Source of the DNA: Astropecten irregularis
Taxonomy: Eukaryota > Echinodermata > Asteroidea > Paxillosida > Astropectinidae
Assembly: GCA_963971285.1 (NCBI GenBank)
Contig: OZ020260.1
Span: 13,984,798 to 14,048,797, forward strand
Reading direction: 5' to 3'
Length of the DNA: 64,000 nt
A model generated the notes under the pieces. That model was given only the letters and a program-made list of their open reading frames with translations, did not search any database and was not told the DNA's origin. Below are positions 23,073-36,080 of the stretch, in pieces. A program made the translations under genes and the position numbers. How positions within the stretch are numbered: the first letter of the stretch is position 1; each line of letters begins with the position of its first letter.

Positions 23073-24060
23073 GTATATCTATGAAGTATTTATTTTTGTA
23101 AGCGAATTATTGATTTTATTCCTTGCGAAGAACTTGATACACCTTTTTTTTTTCTTTCTGTCCAAATTAAGAACACCGCTTGTAATATTATTTTTCAATT
23201 GTATTTCTGATCTATTCATACTTTAAAAAATATGTATCTTCAGTCAAACAGAAAATAACTTCCCCTTAAGAGATGCTAATCAATACCATTGGTACATCTC
23301 TTCACATTATCTTCTTTCAATTATTGTTGACTGAATTATAGCTAAGTACAGGAGATTCATAATTACCGTGCGGCGAGGGAACTTTATATTTCCCAGAATT
23401 GTCTACTTTGTTTCCATTTTCAATTAAGACACCTGTATAATTAACCGCAATTTCTTCCTCGCGTTAATTATGATATTGCACTAATGGGTTTTTATGAATA
23501 ATTTTTAGGGTAATCAAATTAGGTCTACTTTATCTAGAACATTGACTCTTGCCTTTTGTCCATCTTTGACACATCTGCGTCTAGAGTACACGAGGTCAAA
23601 TGTGTATTCTCACAAATTTAATGAATTGCGTTTTAAGATCAAGGTTAAATATCTGTTAATTATATTTTGGTGATATTGAAAAGGAACTTGGCATCACTTT
23701 GTGGTTGCACACTGTGCGCAGACATTCTGATCTTTGAAAAGGAAGGTGTTTGGGTGCCAGCCAGTGCACTGTTGTCTAATTGGATGTTTTTGTTTTTAGT
23801 ATGTATTTAATTAGTCAGGACTAATTAATCAAATTATCTGATCGGCTCTTCAATGGATCGGTTGCAATCACGGCTCTTTTCAGATGCACCCAGGAATCCC
23901 CCAGAGGTGTAGACGGGGATTATTTATGCAACTTTAGCTTGGGAGCTTTGGCTTTCCACATCATGCACACTCGAGGCCACATTTTTAGGGGGGGGTTTTT
24001 TTTGGCGGGGAGGCCGGGAGTTAAGATTCTGCACCTGACATAACAACTCTCAAGTTGGCA
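23073..24060. other. noncoding spacer
   Basis: AT-rich, with T-runs at 23141 and 24000 and a G-run at 23987. No gene or RNA signal. Confidence 0.4.
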
Positions 24061-24068
24061 CATGAATG

Positions 24069-24118
24069 CACCTCAGTCCGCCTCAATGCGCCTCAATGCG
24101 CCTCACTGAGCCTCACGC
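24069..24118 (+). repeat. short tandem repeat, about 10-bp GCCTCAATGC-type unit
   Basis: CCTCAGTCCG, CCTCAATGCG, CCTCAATGCG, CCTCACTGAG and CCTCACGCAC follow one another, giving five imperfect 10-bp units. Confidence 0.75.
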
Positions 24119-25596
24119 ACACATAAGGACACGCCGAGGTCCCGTCAACTATTATTATTCACGGCTTACCAGGGCAAAAAAAAGTCCAATGGCATTTCAA
24201 AGCAAAATTCTCTATTTCTTTCTTCGCTAAACTGAAATTGAAATCTTAACAATTAGCGCCAATAATATGTTTTTATTGGGACAATATGGCTGCCTCAGTT
24301 TGAATTTCATGTCCGCGTTATAAGAACCTTTTTTCCAAATTCAGGTCAACCTTTTCTCAGTCCAATTACAGTGAACGTGAATTTAGATGAGACCTTCTCC
24401 TCTGTAGCCTTGTCTCTTTCATTTTAATATTCACCACTTGTTAGGACAGATTTGTGGTTATTGGACCGGACATTTAGAGCAGTTTAGAGACGGGGAGAGG
24501 TCAGTATGTATCAAGTCTCGTTCCTTGTCTCTGAGGAAACAGAAAGATGATCAGAATCCTTCCAAATCCCTCTTTGCCGCCGACTGAAGCATGCTGTCTC
24601 TTTTACCCGCTCCCCTGTCTCAATTTAGACACGGGCTGGATCCGCACCGTGTTTATTTTGTGCCAGCGATCGGATTTGAACACCGCTGTCCCGAATGAGT
24701 AAGGAGAAAAAAAAGTGTCCTCGTTTCACATCGTGCCGTCTGGGAAATCACGCCGCACCCGTCGCAAGAATTACACCGTACGTGCTCGCACTTTCTCCGC
24801 TGCGAGTGAAAATCCCTCTGAAGCGGGGAGAGCGCTGCGATTGCACCGCCACGTGCTCCAGGAAAGTCTGGCCACTTGGATTTCTTATCGTTCCCCCACT
24901 GGGAGAGCTATCCATGTACATCGCCAACAAAAGTATAATGCAGTTATGGCCACATAATCATCTTAGGATATGCCTAAGTCCAAATTGAAACCGCTAAGAC
25001 TGCTGGTGATATTTCAGTCCTGGTTTGGTGAAGATTGTATTTTGTTTGGTTACTATTGCTTTTCAATTCACGATTCTTGCTGTTTTTTAAAGCAGACGCG
25101 GAAAAGGGAATGTTAAATTTACCCAATCATGCACATAACCAGAGCATGAAATTTAATTACACACAAATACGTAGCCTTGTGGAAGTTATATTTATGGCAA
25201 AATGATATCATTTGCCCTTATCCGACTGTCGTATTGCTTAGAATGTTTAAACCGCGAGAAGCAGAAAAGTGCATTTACACTTCTGACAAAAATCCTTGAC
25301 ATTATCAGGCCCAACCGACACATCACCAGCAACACATTTTCAAATTTCCGTCAATGAGGGCGACAAACAAAATCAGTAAAAGTGTGACGTCATTCTGTGT
25401 TGTACATGACAACAAACAGCCGTTTGGTGGAAACGTTTAACCTACGTATTGTTACGTCATAGTCCCTCGAGATTAAACATCCAACGGGTGTTGTTTGGCT
25501 TTGGGGAAATTTGCTACGGTGTTTTCCTGGGTATATATGGATGCATCTGATGATTGTAAAGGTTTCAAGGAAAGTCTTTCACCACGACAAAAAGAG
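24119..25596. other. noncoding spacer with a GC-richer patch
   Basis: Around 24540-24930 the GC and CpG content rise well above the local background, and overlapping open frames exist in three frames. None has a consistent start and donor pair or a recognisable motif, so I do not call an exon. A regulatory element is possible but not shown. Confidence 0.35.
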
Positions 25597-25954
25597 TAAA
25601 ATCATACTTTGGTTTTTTATCAAAGAATACAGATTCATGGGCATAAATATCAAGACAGATACAGTAACAGTCATCTGTGAAAATTTCAGACCCATACGGT
25701 GCCTACTTTTTGAGAAAACATTGAAAAACAGCCACAGTATTTCTTAAGTCTTTTCTCTTTTATTTTTGATCTTTTAAAAGATCGAAAAGATTTTCGGTCA
25801 TTGTTTTACTAATTTCTGGATAAATAAACCATTTTAGGCGGAGATTTTTCAACGGTATGTTTCTACCACCACCATCTTCATACCCTGTAAGCTATACGTA
25901 AATCTGTGAACATTTCTGTTTTGGTTTCTTACCAAAGTATGATACTACCTTTAA
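25597..25954 (-). mobile_element. TTAA-1 MITE copy 7
   Basis: Almost complete. The left TTAAAGG has decayed to AGTAAAATCATAC and the right end ATGATACTACCTTTAA is intact. The central palindrome TTTGATCTTTTAAAAGATCG is well preserved. Confidence 0.85.
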
Positions 25955-27629
25955 TGTTGTTCCAGCAGTAGTCTGCGGGTGTTAGAGTGTGTGTACATGC
26001 CTTACACCCAATGCCTCGCATTAGCACAGTTACTGAGCATCCTGAGGGGTGTACGATGTGAAAGTAGTAGGCACCTCTCTCGTGCATTAAGTGGCAAGTT
26101 CAGATATCGTTTTGCCAGCCCTAGTGCAACACGTGGCTATCGAATTAAACGACATGGCCACACCATACATTTCAAACGATACGATTTATTTATTTGATGT
26201 GGGATTCAAAGTGGGTGTTGGTTGGGCATGTGATTTTTATTGCATGTGTGGGCATATTACACCCACTATGCGTGGGCAGCGTGTTTGTGCTCAATTAAAC
26301 TAAGTTGCAGCGGGCACATGCATGTACACGTTATGTATTTCCATATCTCTGAGTTAGATTCTTTAATGCATTCGCCTTCATACTCTACCATTTACAGATA
26401 TATTGACCGAAGGCTGGATCCGAATATGGCTATGGCTAGGTTCACACACGTGTCTATGGGTGGCGGCTGTCGTGTTTCGAGCCGTAGCCAATCATATTGG
26501 GACACGGCTTGAGGTGCGGCTTGATATGAATTGAATTATACGATGTCATAGTACCCTGACTTCTTTCATAGCGCGTAAACGCTAATACGTTTCGATTCCC
26601 TATACTACTTTACTGAGGCTGTATGTCACGTGGTGCGGTCAAACCCGCTGCACTCTAACCTCAAGTGTTTGTAAAAGATGTGCAGTTTTGAAAAATGACA
26701 GATATCGTTGATCTTTCATAGAATTAGTGAAACCTAACAAAATCAACCCCTCTTTGTTAATTCGATGTGCATGTTTGGTCACTTTGCTCAAAGGGGCGAT
26801 AATTTTGTTGCAATCTCCTCTGTTTTGGCCAATAGGTGACCAAAATAGATAGACACGCGGCATTTTGCTCATTTAAAAAAATGTTTGTAATTTCGCTGTG
26901 CGATCGTCACCCATGAAAATCCCCTGGGGCCCCTATCTTAGAGTGCCCTTTCTGAGCAGAAGAAATTGCTTTAAACGTCTTCCTTGGCAAAGAGAGAGAT
27001 TTAAGCGCCAGCCAGATCTTCTTCAATCTCTATTGACTTTGATTGTATCTGGATATTTGCTTAGCATCACGCTCAAATGGGAATTGGTATGACAACCTGA
27101 TTTTGATTAAGCGAGTTTTTTGTGCTAAGCAAATTTTGACACGTAAGCACCTCTGTGAAAGAGGCTCTAAGCATGATTTGTTTTTATCACCGACGCCTTT
27201 TCATGCTCATGGTGTATCAGCCAACACCATGCAATATCGGTTGATCCGAGAAGATATCACGCGATAGAGAGAAACAGGTGAAAAGTGTGAATCGTTATAC
27301 CGGGGAAGGTGAGAAATCCCACGGCGCATCAATGTTCTCCGTTCACGCTGGCGATTTACAATGATGAGCAGTCCCTCTGCTATAGTGCGCATGTGGAAGC
27401 TTCGATCAGTGTTAGATTTACACACTGGGTTTAAAATGATCTTGTCGCACACTGGCCTGTATTTGAACTAGCCCAGACTAAGGGCAATAGCATTAAAGCA
27501 CAAGTTTTATATGGGCGAGGTATAATGATAACGAGTTATTATAAAGCACATTTCCAAGAAGATGAAAGCACTGTACAGACATATTATTATATATCCCTGG
27601 TCATCAGGCCATAATTTACATTCTTGAAA
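25955..27629. other. noncoding spacer, with a decayed CWG-4-like fragment
   Basis: Within about 27055-27150 the words TTTGCTTAGCATCACGCTC and GTGCTAAGCAAATTTTGAC resemble the CWG-4 family (59541, 41153) but the ends are not recognisable. Otherwise I see no gene or RNA. Confidence 0.3.
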
Positions 27630-27882
27630 CCATCTCAACTCCCTAGGGAGTATACAGCCCCGGCTTCCGTAGGCGCACAGAGGCTAATCAAACCACAAAG
27701 CCATCTCTACCCTCGCAGGTACCCATTTATTCCTGGGTGGAGAGGAGCAATATGTGACAAAACGTCTTGCCCAAGGACGTAAGCACCATTAACCAATGGC
27801 TGGATTCGAACCCACAATCTTTAGACTGACCACAAGATCTTGAGTTCGACACGCCTGACCAGTAGGCCACTTAGCACCCCAC
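27630..27882 (-). repeat. tRNA-derived SINE (second family), copy 1
   Basis: On the minus strand the head contains an A-box-like TGGCCTACTGGTCAGG (complement of 27854-27869) and B box GGGTTCGAATCC (complement of 27802-27813). The body includes complements of TCTTGCCCAAGGACG and CTCCCTAGGGAG. A diverged copy with matching body words lies at 38631-38790. Confidence 0.7.
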
Positions 27883-29774
27883 ATGTGGTCCACATATTGT
27901 CATCGTGATCTGTGACTTGAATTGTATTTTCTTTTGAACAAAAAGAATGACATCATGCGAGAAATATGAACCAAAATGAAGAGGCCATTTCATCATCATT
28001 AAATACCGACCGGGAACGACTGATTTCATGAATTAATTAAGCACTTGCGACGACAAAGGTCATCACAGACCCCCCCCCCCCCCCCACTCAATATGCTTTC
28101 AAGTCGTCCTCTATATTTCAAAGTAGTATCAAAGTTGATGGTTTTTGCGGCTTCTGACACCAAAAGCACTAAAAATGGGAAGCTGTCGAGTCTTCGATAA
28201 TAAATTCACTTCCATTACTCTTTATGCCCTCCTGCCCTTTGTAACTGACAGTGTGGACGGTGCGGTACAAAAGCAATTTGGGATTTCCTGATAGTGATAT
28301 ACACGGGACGTAATAGAGGTAGGAGAAATGTGCTCGGGGGTCGGGGCGCTGCTTCTCAGCTGAGTGCCACTACGGGAATGTGGCAAGTTGATTAATTCGG
28401 CAAAATGCCCAGCGTAAATTCTCTCGTGCCGGTGACTTTATATCATCATGCCGCCCGAGAATCGTTCCTTTTTTTCCCCAGTCGGAAATTGGGTAATTTA
28501 TCTGTCCTCTTCAGTCGATCGTAAGTCAGTGAGCAGGCATGTGACATATGATACAGTGAGGAATATGGTAGAGGAAATGAGTTAGTTTGGAGGGAAATGG
28601 GGGAAAGGCGCAAAATGTGTAATCTTGTATCAATATTTGTGTAATAAGACACACACAATTAGGCGCGTGGATGATTTATGTAATGCAGACGAAAGTTAAC
28701 CAACTGAACGCCAAAAAATACCGCCAGAAAAGCAATCATTGATGAAGCAAAGAAATCAAACAAGCAGAGAACTGAGCAACAAACGGACCGCTCAATGGAC
28801 AAGCAGACAAAGAGCATCATTAAAAATAGACAAATGGACACCCATACCGGTCAGCTGCAGCAAAATGGCAGGTATGCGGTGTTCGATTTAGCACTGTAAA
28901 CATTAGTCAAATGACGGAAGTTCCTTGCTGACATTGACAAGTCAGAAACTATCATCGCATTTGGACATGCAGATACTTACATAGAGATGGTGGAATTTCT
29001 CGACTGCGCGGACACCGACGAACGATCGTACCATGTTTCTTACCGGACATCCGTCAGTACTTCCACCAAGTAAACCCCCTGGGAATCACCTCAGAGGTTT
29101 GTAAGTAGAACAGACCAACAAAACTGGACTAGAAGACCCACCAACTAAGACGCGATGGCACGCAGCCCACACGCCTCCGGAAAGCCAACATTCTTTAGTC
29201 ACAGAGCATTAATTGGGACGAAGAAAAATAGAACAATTAGATGCGATGAGTGAGATGTCTCGTTGAATTTATTCCTCCGTTTTGTTTTTTCTTTTCGGAA
29301 AAGGCAAACGTGTGGAACGGTTGACCCAGTTGCTATATGAAGATGTATGTTATCCGGTCAGATGCTTGAGTGACATCCCCCTAAACGCAGATGTGTCTGA
29401 TGGTGGGCTAACATAACAAGCCTGGGGTTGTCTATTACAGAGCGAGATTTCGTCCCTTTCCTCTCCCCCTCCTGCCCTGATATAGATGCTTTCCTGTATG
29501 TGTACGTACGGCTGAATTACATCTACACATTGTACCGTTATTTGATTGAATGCTGCTCATCCTTCAACACTTGGATCCAGGCGACAGTCGTACCTTGTAC
29601 CTTGGTCGTATAAAATTGTAACTCACATACGTGAGGATTTGGGTATTAAATGGCCACTGTGTGATAGTTTTACTATTCTTAACCATAATTCAATCGTGGT
29701 ATCCTTCTATAGGTGAATCTTATCTCTTGAAACCAGTTACATCAATGATTGCTGATTTTATTAATACTTAAACG
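27883..29774. other. noncoding spacer
   Basis: Contains a run of 15 or more C at about 28070-28085. No splice-supported exon or shared repeat; open frames are shadow-length. Confidence 0.4.
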
Positions 29775-30090
29775 CATAATACAGGATTGGTAAAGGTGAC
29801 AGAACAGCTGCAGACTGTTTATATTTGATTTGTCATGGAATAAAACCAAACTTGTGAAATTTTCAGCCCATGTCATCATCGGAAACTGTAGAAAACAGTG
29901 AAAAACGCTCAGGGTATTTTCAAATCTATTGACATGAGTTTTGATCTTACCCCGGAGATCAAAACTGTTTTCGGTCTTTGACTATTTTCTGGGTTTGTAC
30001 CAGGTCCATCTTTATACCCTGTAAGTTATATTTAAAGTTGTGAACATTTCTGTTTTGTTTTCCTATACAAAAGTATGATAGCACCTTTAA
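29775..30090 (-). mobile_element. TTAA-1 subfamily b copy (diverged)
   Basis: The left part, GATTGGTAAAGGTGACAGAA, matches the b-type left end seen at 42436, 50787 and 53908. The middle carries GATCTTACCCCGGAGATCAA and the right end matches the common TTAA-1 end (ATAGCACCTTTAA). The b subfamily differs in its left half and hairpin loop. Confidence 0.7.
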
Positions 30091-30117
30091 AGGTAGTATC
30101 ATGCTTTGGTAGGAAAC
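30087..30117 (+). mobile_element. TTAA-1 end fragment
   Basis: TTAAAGGTAGTATCATGC followed by TTTGGTAGGAAACAT is a solo left terminus sharing its TTAA with the right end of the preceding copy. Confidence 0.6.
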
Positions 30118-30297
30118 ATTATAGCTTGTTACATCGTGTAGCTTTGGTAGATATTTCTTGCATTTGGGAAGTTTGTAAGAGCTTTCGATGTTGTTCTAAA
30201 TTTCTCTAACGAGCTATCGGGAACTTGGGATCATGCTGCGTCTAAACGGATCAGTTTTTTAATCACTCGTCTCGCTTTAGTTACTTTAAAAACCTCT

Positions 30298-30352
30298 CGA
30301 AAACAAACAAACAAACACCCCAACAAACAAACAAACAAACAAACAATAAAAC
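30298..30352 (+). repeat. (AAAC)n simple repeat
   Basis: Tandem AAAC units with one ACCCC interruption. Confidence 0.9.
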
Positions 30353-32233
30353 AAATTATTGATTTGGACGTAGTCTGACACAGCTGTCTTGAACATGTTG
30401 ATACAAAATGACCGATTTCCAGAAACCGGTGGAAACGAAGATGTGATCTGGCATCACAAAATTGGATTAGAAAAACAAAGTCCAATGTGTATTATTACTA
30501 CTGGCACGGGTTTGGGATAAAAACAGAGTTCTCTTTATAACGACATGTGACACGTTATAGGATAGGCGTGGAGTCTGTAGCCAGTCTCTCTTTGTCTGTA
30601 TGAAGATCGGAGATGATTTAGATAATCTGAATTGTCAGTCTAGTAGGACACGGGATAAAAATAACATCAGACGACTCTTTCCTCTAATACTACGGGGCGT
30701 AGGTTCACGACGTACGGTCATGATAGCCGTCACAATTCATCCATTCATTGGAAAGCCCAAGCCTGAACAAGACAGGTAGAATTGAAGGAAACGCTATACT
30801 TCAACATGTACGTTCTGGAAAAATAAACTCATTACGTCACTAACAGTCGTTTTCAACGGAAAAAAGCAAGTCCCTCTTTTTTGTTTTACCGGTCAATCTT
30901 CAGATGTTGTTTGATTTCGAGTTTGTTTTTAACAAGAGGCGCGTGTTTGGCTTTGAATTCAGATTGAAAGAACGTGAAATGAGTGCTATTTCTGAAGTTT
31001 TATTTTGAAAGTTTTGTTCGTGGAAACAACTGGTTACCGTAAGCCGTTTTACACGAAGGTAAAGCCTGAAGCCAGGTTTCGTAAAGGCGCTATAGATTGA
31101 AATGCCATGAGAAGCATGCCCTCAATGTTTTTATGAACAGCGCCCTCATCGATACAACAGACAATCTCCTTTTCGTAAGGAGATTGCGAACTCCAATGGG
31201 GTGAATCTGATTAGTGTTCCCCGTGCACGTAGGACTTGTTATGTACATCAGTGTTTTCCTTTGGAGGTTGGTTCAAACATGTTTGGCAATCTCAAAATTA
31301 TGTGTCAAACAAACCCAAGTGCTTAGCATTTAGAGAAACAAACAAAAAAAAGTTTTAAATAATTAACAGGAAAACCAATTAACTGGGAGACATTTACAAC
31401 ATGGCGGACTCTTTGGTTTGACAGCCTATGATAGCAGACAGTATCCGGCACCCAGGAGGTTGTTTGGATTTGATGATACTCATTTTTTGATTGATGTCTT
31501 TTTGGCAAGAAGGGGTCCTTTTTATAACAGCACCGAGTTCCATTAGTGTGACTGCGGTGGACGAATTACAACAACCGGCAAAACAGGGCGACCGTACCGC
31601 CGCCCAGGCCCTCGAGTACACCGGGAATTGACCTTCGATGTCCCGTGCTTTTTGTTTGGACAGGCACTGGTCATTTTGTCCGTTCGATCTAGTTGTTTCT
31701 TTCTAGGTAATGGCTACTCTGGATCAATGGGTCATCAGATGGTCTGAGAGTTGGATGGATAATTGGATCAACTTGGACGTTGATTTCATTATGTTACCTT
31801 TGATGTTTGAGTGGGTGTATTTGTGCTCTCCGTAGAGGCAAAATGGAGCAAAACAGCCCACGATTTCAGTGGATCAATGGATTTTTTGTTATGATTAAAT
31901 TCCTCATTCTTTCTTCTTTTTTTTTTTTACGTAGTCCCAGTGGGACAAGGGATACTAACTCAACACAAATTACGGCAAGCAGGGGCTTATGGTCGTTTCG
32001 CGGCTGGCAATGATATCTTGAAATATTGAAATGAAACCTGAACTTAAAAAAGCATGACGTTGTTCGGCATCATTTCTGAATTATGATTTATTTCTGATCT
32101 TTTTGTTTTTGGCATGGTAACTATATACCCGTCATTAGTGGCTGTGGTATAATGTGGATAAACGATTTAGCGAGCACTATTTCCTCTGTGCTCTACTTCT
32201 CATCTTATTAAGCCTTGTAAATTTCCATTCTTA
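30353..32233. other. noncoding spacer
   Basis: Apart from the 31060 fragment I see no gene, RNA or shared repeat. A T-run lies near 31918. Confidence 0.4.
31060..31092. repeat. fragment of the TTA-flanked MITE family
   Basis: AAGCCTGAAGCCAGGTTTCG followed by TAAAGGCGC matches the right terminus of the element at 32234-32454. No left end is found. Confidence 0.5.
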
Positions 32234-32454
32234 GGGCCTTTACGAAATGAGGCTTGAGGCTAGGCTTGGGATTTATTTTACTACTGCCATTCTGTGTCCT
32301 AAATGAAATGAAGGGCTTGAGATACATGGCGAAGCTGTAGCCTTTCTTCGGCTTCGCCGTGTGGCCCAATCCCTTCATTTCGTTTTGTGGGCCTCAAATG
32401 GCGGTAGCGAAATAAGTACCAAGCCTTGCCTCAAGCCAGGTTTCGTAAAGGCCC
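32234..32454. mobile_element. Harbinger-like MITE with TTA target duplication
   Basis: 221 bp with inverted ends GGGCCTTTACGAAATGAGGC and GCCAGGTTTCGTAAAGGCCC, each flanked by TTA (32231-32233 and 32455-32457). Internal arms also pair (AATGAAGGG with CCCTTCATT, GCGAAGC with GCTTCGC). A 3-bp TTA duplication is typical of PIF/Harbinger elements. It has no coding sequence. Confidence 0.8.
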
Positions 32455-32457
32455 TTA

Positions 32458-34284
32458 ATATCCAAACTGACTCGTCAGAAGGAAGCCATTTTTGATACTT
32501 GCATGGGAGCCTTAGCGCCCTCTGTCGGTCATTCTTGATTATCTTTTTTTTTCTCCCTCGGCGGGCTACACAAAGACCTCGGTGTCCCTTGAACGTCACG
32601 GCTGGTTGTGCTTAGCGTTCATGGAATTGTCATTACATGCTTGACAGGGGACCAATGTATTACTTTCTGATCCCCATTGGCCATGCGTAGCTTATTGACA
32701 TATATCTAGTTTATTAACCGGTTTTTCTTTTTCAACCGAGCAAGATTTCATGCAGATGCTATACTTTAACAATAAAACGGGCGACGACTTGGGAAAAAGT
32801 AGTTATTTTAGTAGTTAATTGGCAGAATAAGGGGAAATTGATTATCTACATTTAGATATAAAAGGTACTTTGGGTCAAAAAGGTACAATTTATTGATCCT
32901 TACGGCAAGATTACTAAACGTCAACTTTTGACGAATTCGAAATTGATCTTTTCAAAACATGCCATTTATGTTTTATGAGAGAATCGTAAATAATCGTAAA
33001 AACACGAGCCAAATACTATTCATTACGTTTTTCTATCAAAATTATACAGGTGGTCAAATTTCTTAATACTCGTAAAGAAAATACGTTTTAGAATTAAAGG
33101 GAATGAAATTACCACGTGCATGTTACAATGTACACAAATACCAATGCACCGTGACAATAACATAATTTTGTATATGACGCCATTAACGATTGAACCAAAT
33201 TATCTCTCATATCCATCTGGTTCAAGGCTTCATACATTAAATGCTTCTGCATCTTAAACATAGGCAACTCACTTCTTATGGTTAACAACAATAATGTTAT
33301 TCCCATAGGGAACGTGAGAGCTTTCATGATCAATGCATGCTTATAACAGAATGGTATTAATCATGTAATAGTCTATCACGGCGCACTGGACCTAGCCGGC
33401 CCTGTCCGAAACAGACTTCCAGGGCTATGGCTACCTCTAGAGTGAGCGTGTTCCAATGCATTTGCAATGGGCTCAGACCTAGACCTAGCTCTAGACAACT
33501 GATTTCGGATGTATTCTATATGCTTACAGTTACAAATGCTATCGTGGAAAATTACAGTACTGTGGCAGTCGAGGACATTGTATTGAGTGGTCCCATTTGT
33601 ACAAATATTGCGCTGGATGTAACTGGGCTAGGAAAGGCCAGCTGTACATGAATTATGCATGTACCTTGCCCTTTCAATGCATTTAAGATCAATGGCTGGT
33701 ATTATCTGACATCAGTCGACAGAGGGCAGTATAACGTGAACCAGGCAGAATCGGTACCTACCTGGCCAGAGTAGCGACGCCTTCTACACCAAAAATAGTA
33801 ACCCGGTGTGTGTAGCTCAGTCAGTGTGTTGTTTAAAACCGTCTGCTGTACTGGTTTCACCTTCGGTAGTCGGTCCCCTTTCCATAACTTTATCCATGGT
33901 TCTGAAAGAGAATATAAATGTGTAAATTAAAGACGGTCTTTTGAGTCATCATGAATGCCTTTAGAATCTTTAAAAAAAAAAAAAATCTCTAAAATTTGAG
34001 CAACGAAAACGCATGCAATGATGACAAGCTCTACGAAGTGCATGTGTGCTGTCGTATGATACCTTGAGATTAGGCGATCTTGTACATCTGTAACTTTCAA
34101 GGTTTTGCTTTTTGTTAATGTATCAATTGACAGACATAAACAACGAGATGAACTCAATGTGAGTCTCTTTACAATAAGCCATCCATTGATTCGAGTCCCA
34201 GCTCACGGTACAATTCATATACAGCTCAAGTTCATGCTCAAATCAATGGGCAATTTAGATATCTTACTCAAGGAACTTTAAATC
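32458..34284. other. noncoding spacer
   Basis: AT-rich with an A-run at about 33972. A degenerate tRNA-like D-arm string near 33818 lacks a B box. No exon is supported. Confidence 0.4.
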
Positions 34285-34324
34285 GGGCTTTAAAGCCCTA
34301 TTGGAGGATATTCCACCAATAGGG
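34285..34324. repeat. two overlapping palindromes
   Basis: GGGCTTTAAAGCCC (34285-34298) is a perfect 14-bp palindrome. It overlaps a 29-bp near-perfect one (34296-34324) with arms CCCTATTGG and CCAATAGGG around GGATATTCC. No terminal repeats or target duplication are seen. Confidence 0.7.
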
Positions 34325-34605
34325 AGCGAGATTTGTATTCACGTTGTCCATGTATGCCACTATACGTACGTTAACTTGTAAATTTCCTTTAACCTTGAAT
34401 ATTGTCTTGCTGTTCAAGGTCAAGATTGATTTTATTCGTGATTTACAGACCAGCTGCGCGTGTCCAATCTTAATTAAAAAGAGTAATTTGATGTATTGAA
34501 TAGGGTCATTTATCAAAGTCAACTGTGTGATGATGATAAAACGGTATGTTTCGACACTGGACTCTTTGGAACCTATATACACCCCCCCCCCCGAAGCCCT
34601 GCGAT

Positions 34606-34984
34606 TTAAAGGTAGAATCATACTTTGGTAGCATACCGAAACAGATATCTTCACAGATTTACCTATAACTTACAGGGTATGAAGGTGGTGATGGTAGAAA
34701 CATACCGTTAAAATGTTTCTGTCTGAAATGCTGTATTTATCCAGAAAAGAGCGAAACCAATTTACCAAAACCAATTTTGATCTTCGGAAGAACAAAAATC
34801 CTGTGAACAGATTTTATAATACCGTGGGCGTTTTTCGCTTCTTCTTTTTTTCTCACAAAGTGGGCACCGTATAGGACTGAAATTTTCAAAGATGACTGTT
34901 CCTGTATCATTCTTGATATTTTTGCCCATGAATCTGCATTTCTTTGATAAAAAAAATCAAAGTATAATGTGAAATTACCTTTAA
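34606..34984 (+). mobile_element. TTAA-1 MITE copy 9
   Basis: Full length with both TTAA sites. The left end TTAAAGGTAGAATCATAC has the GTAGCATACCGAAACAG variant. The right end is slightly rearranged (AAGTATAATGTGAAATTACC). The hairpin is decayed to GATCTTCGGAAGAACAAA. Confidence 0.85.
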
Positions 34985-35714
34985 GGGGAAAATTTAATCT
35001 GCAGAAGGTTTTTGAAGTTGAAAATGATCACTCCTTATCAACGTGTGTCCGAGCGAGATTTTCACATAAAATATTCATGCGGATGCGGATGTGTATGTAT
35101 TGTTCTCGACGGTGATCATTTCACAATGTCAAACAACATTCAGAGCATGACAAGAAGCTATTTATCAACCTTTGCAATTAAATTTCATGGAACCATTTTC
35201 AGTTTACTTCGAAATGTTATGTCATTTGTAATTCATTTCCCAAACTAATCAGTCCAACTCCAATTTACATATTTCGACGACAAATCTGTAATATTCGTGA
35301 TATTTCTTGCCGGTTTACAATCGTGACGCACAATGACGCAGTCAGGATGTTAAGAAAGAGGAAATACTCGAGGAAATGCTATAAACAACATCTCGGTTTT
35401 GTTTCTAGGTTTATATATTTTTTTTATAAAGTACACCGATCCAAATAATTCCGGCTGGATGTCGCCCGTTCGAAGGACGTGACCTGAGAATTGCCTCATC
35501 TGTTTCATAGCCTCATGGACTAATGTATTATCGATTTATTTTCTCTGTATACGCTACAGTGATTGCGTTCAATGATACTCATATTTGATAATGTACCAGT
35601 GACTTTAAGGGGCTTCAATGACTGAGGATATCTTTCTGAAAATGCATAATAATAAACACTCGACTCTACGGAAGCTAACGGACTGCCGTTGACAAATTCG
35701 CAGATCATGTCTAG
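34985..35714. other. noncoding spacer
   Basis: Lies between two TTAA-1 copies and holds nothing recognised. Confidence 0.4.
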
Positions 35715-36080
35715 TTAAAGGTAATATCATACTTTGGTTTTTGTCAAAGAAATACAGATTCATGGGCAAAAATATCAAGGAAGATACAGTAATAGTCATC
35801 TGTCAAAATTTCAGTCCCATACGGTGCCAACGTTTTGAGAAAATCGTGAAAAACGGCCACATTATTTCTTAAGTCTTTTCTCTTTTATGTTTGATCTTTA
35901 AAAAGGTCAAAAAGATTTTCGGTCGATGTTTTTACTAATTTCTGAATAAATACACACTTTCAGGCGGAACAATTTTAAAGGTATGTTTCTACCACCGCCA
36001 TCTTCATACACTGTAAGTTATACGTAAATCTGTGAACATTTCTGTTTTGGTGTCTTACCAAAGTATGATAGTACCTTTAA
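35715..36080 (-). mobile_element. TTAA-1 MITE copy 10
   Basis: Full length, 366 bp, with TTAAAGGTAATATCATAC and AAGTATGATAGTACCTTTAA ends. The central hairpin has one arm shifted (GATCTTTAAAAAGGTCAAAA). Confidence 0.9.

Noticed and set aside
24695-24988. Overlapping 80-97-codon frames in the GC-rich patch
   Set aside because: Three frames are open at once because GC is high; none has a donor or a motif.
28976-29040. Possible minus-strand exon ending at a GTAAGT donor near 28980
   Set aside because: A short open stretch precedes the donor, but there is no upstream acceptor, leader-like DNA or second exon to support it.
33815-33875. tRNA-like TAGCTCAGTCAG string
   Set aside because: It has only an A-box-like word; no B box or cloverleaf can be drawn.
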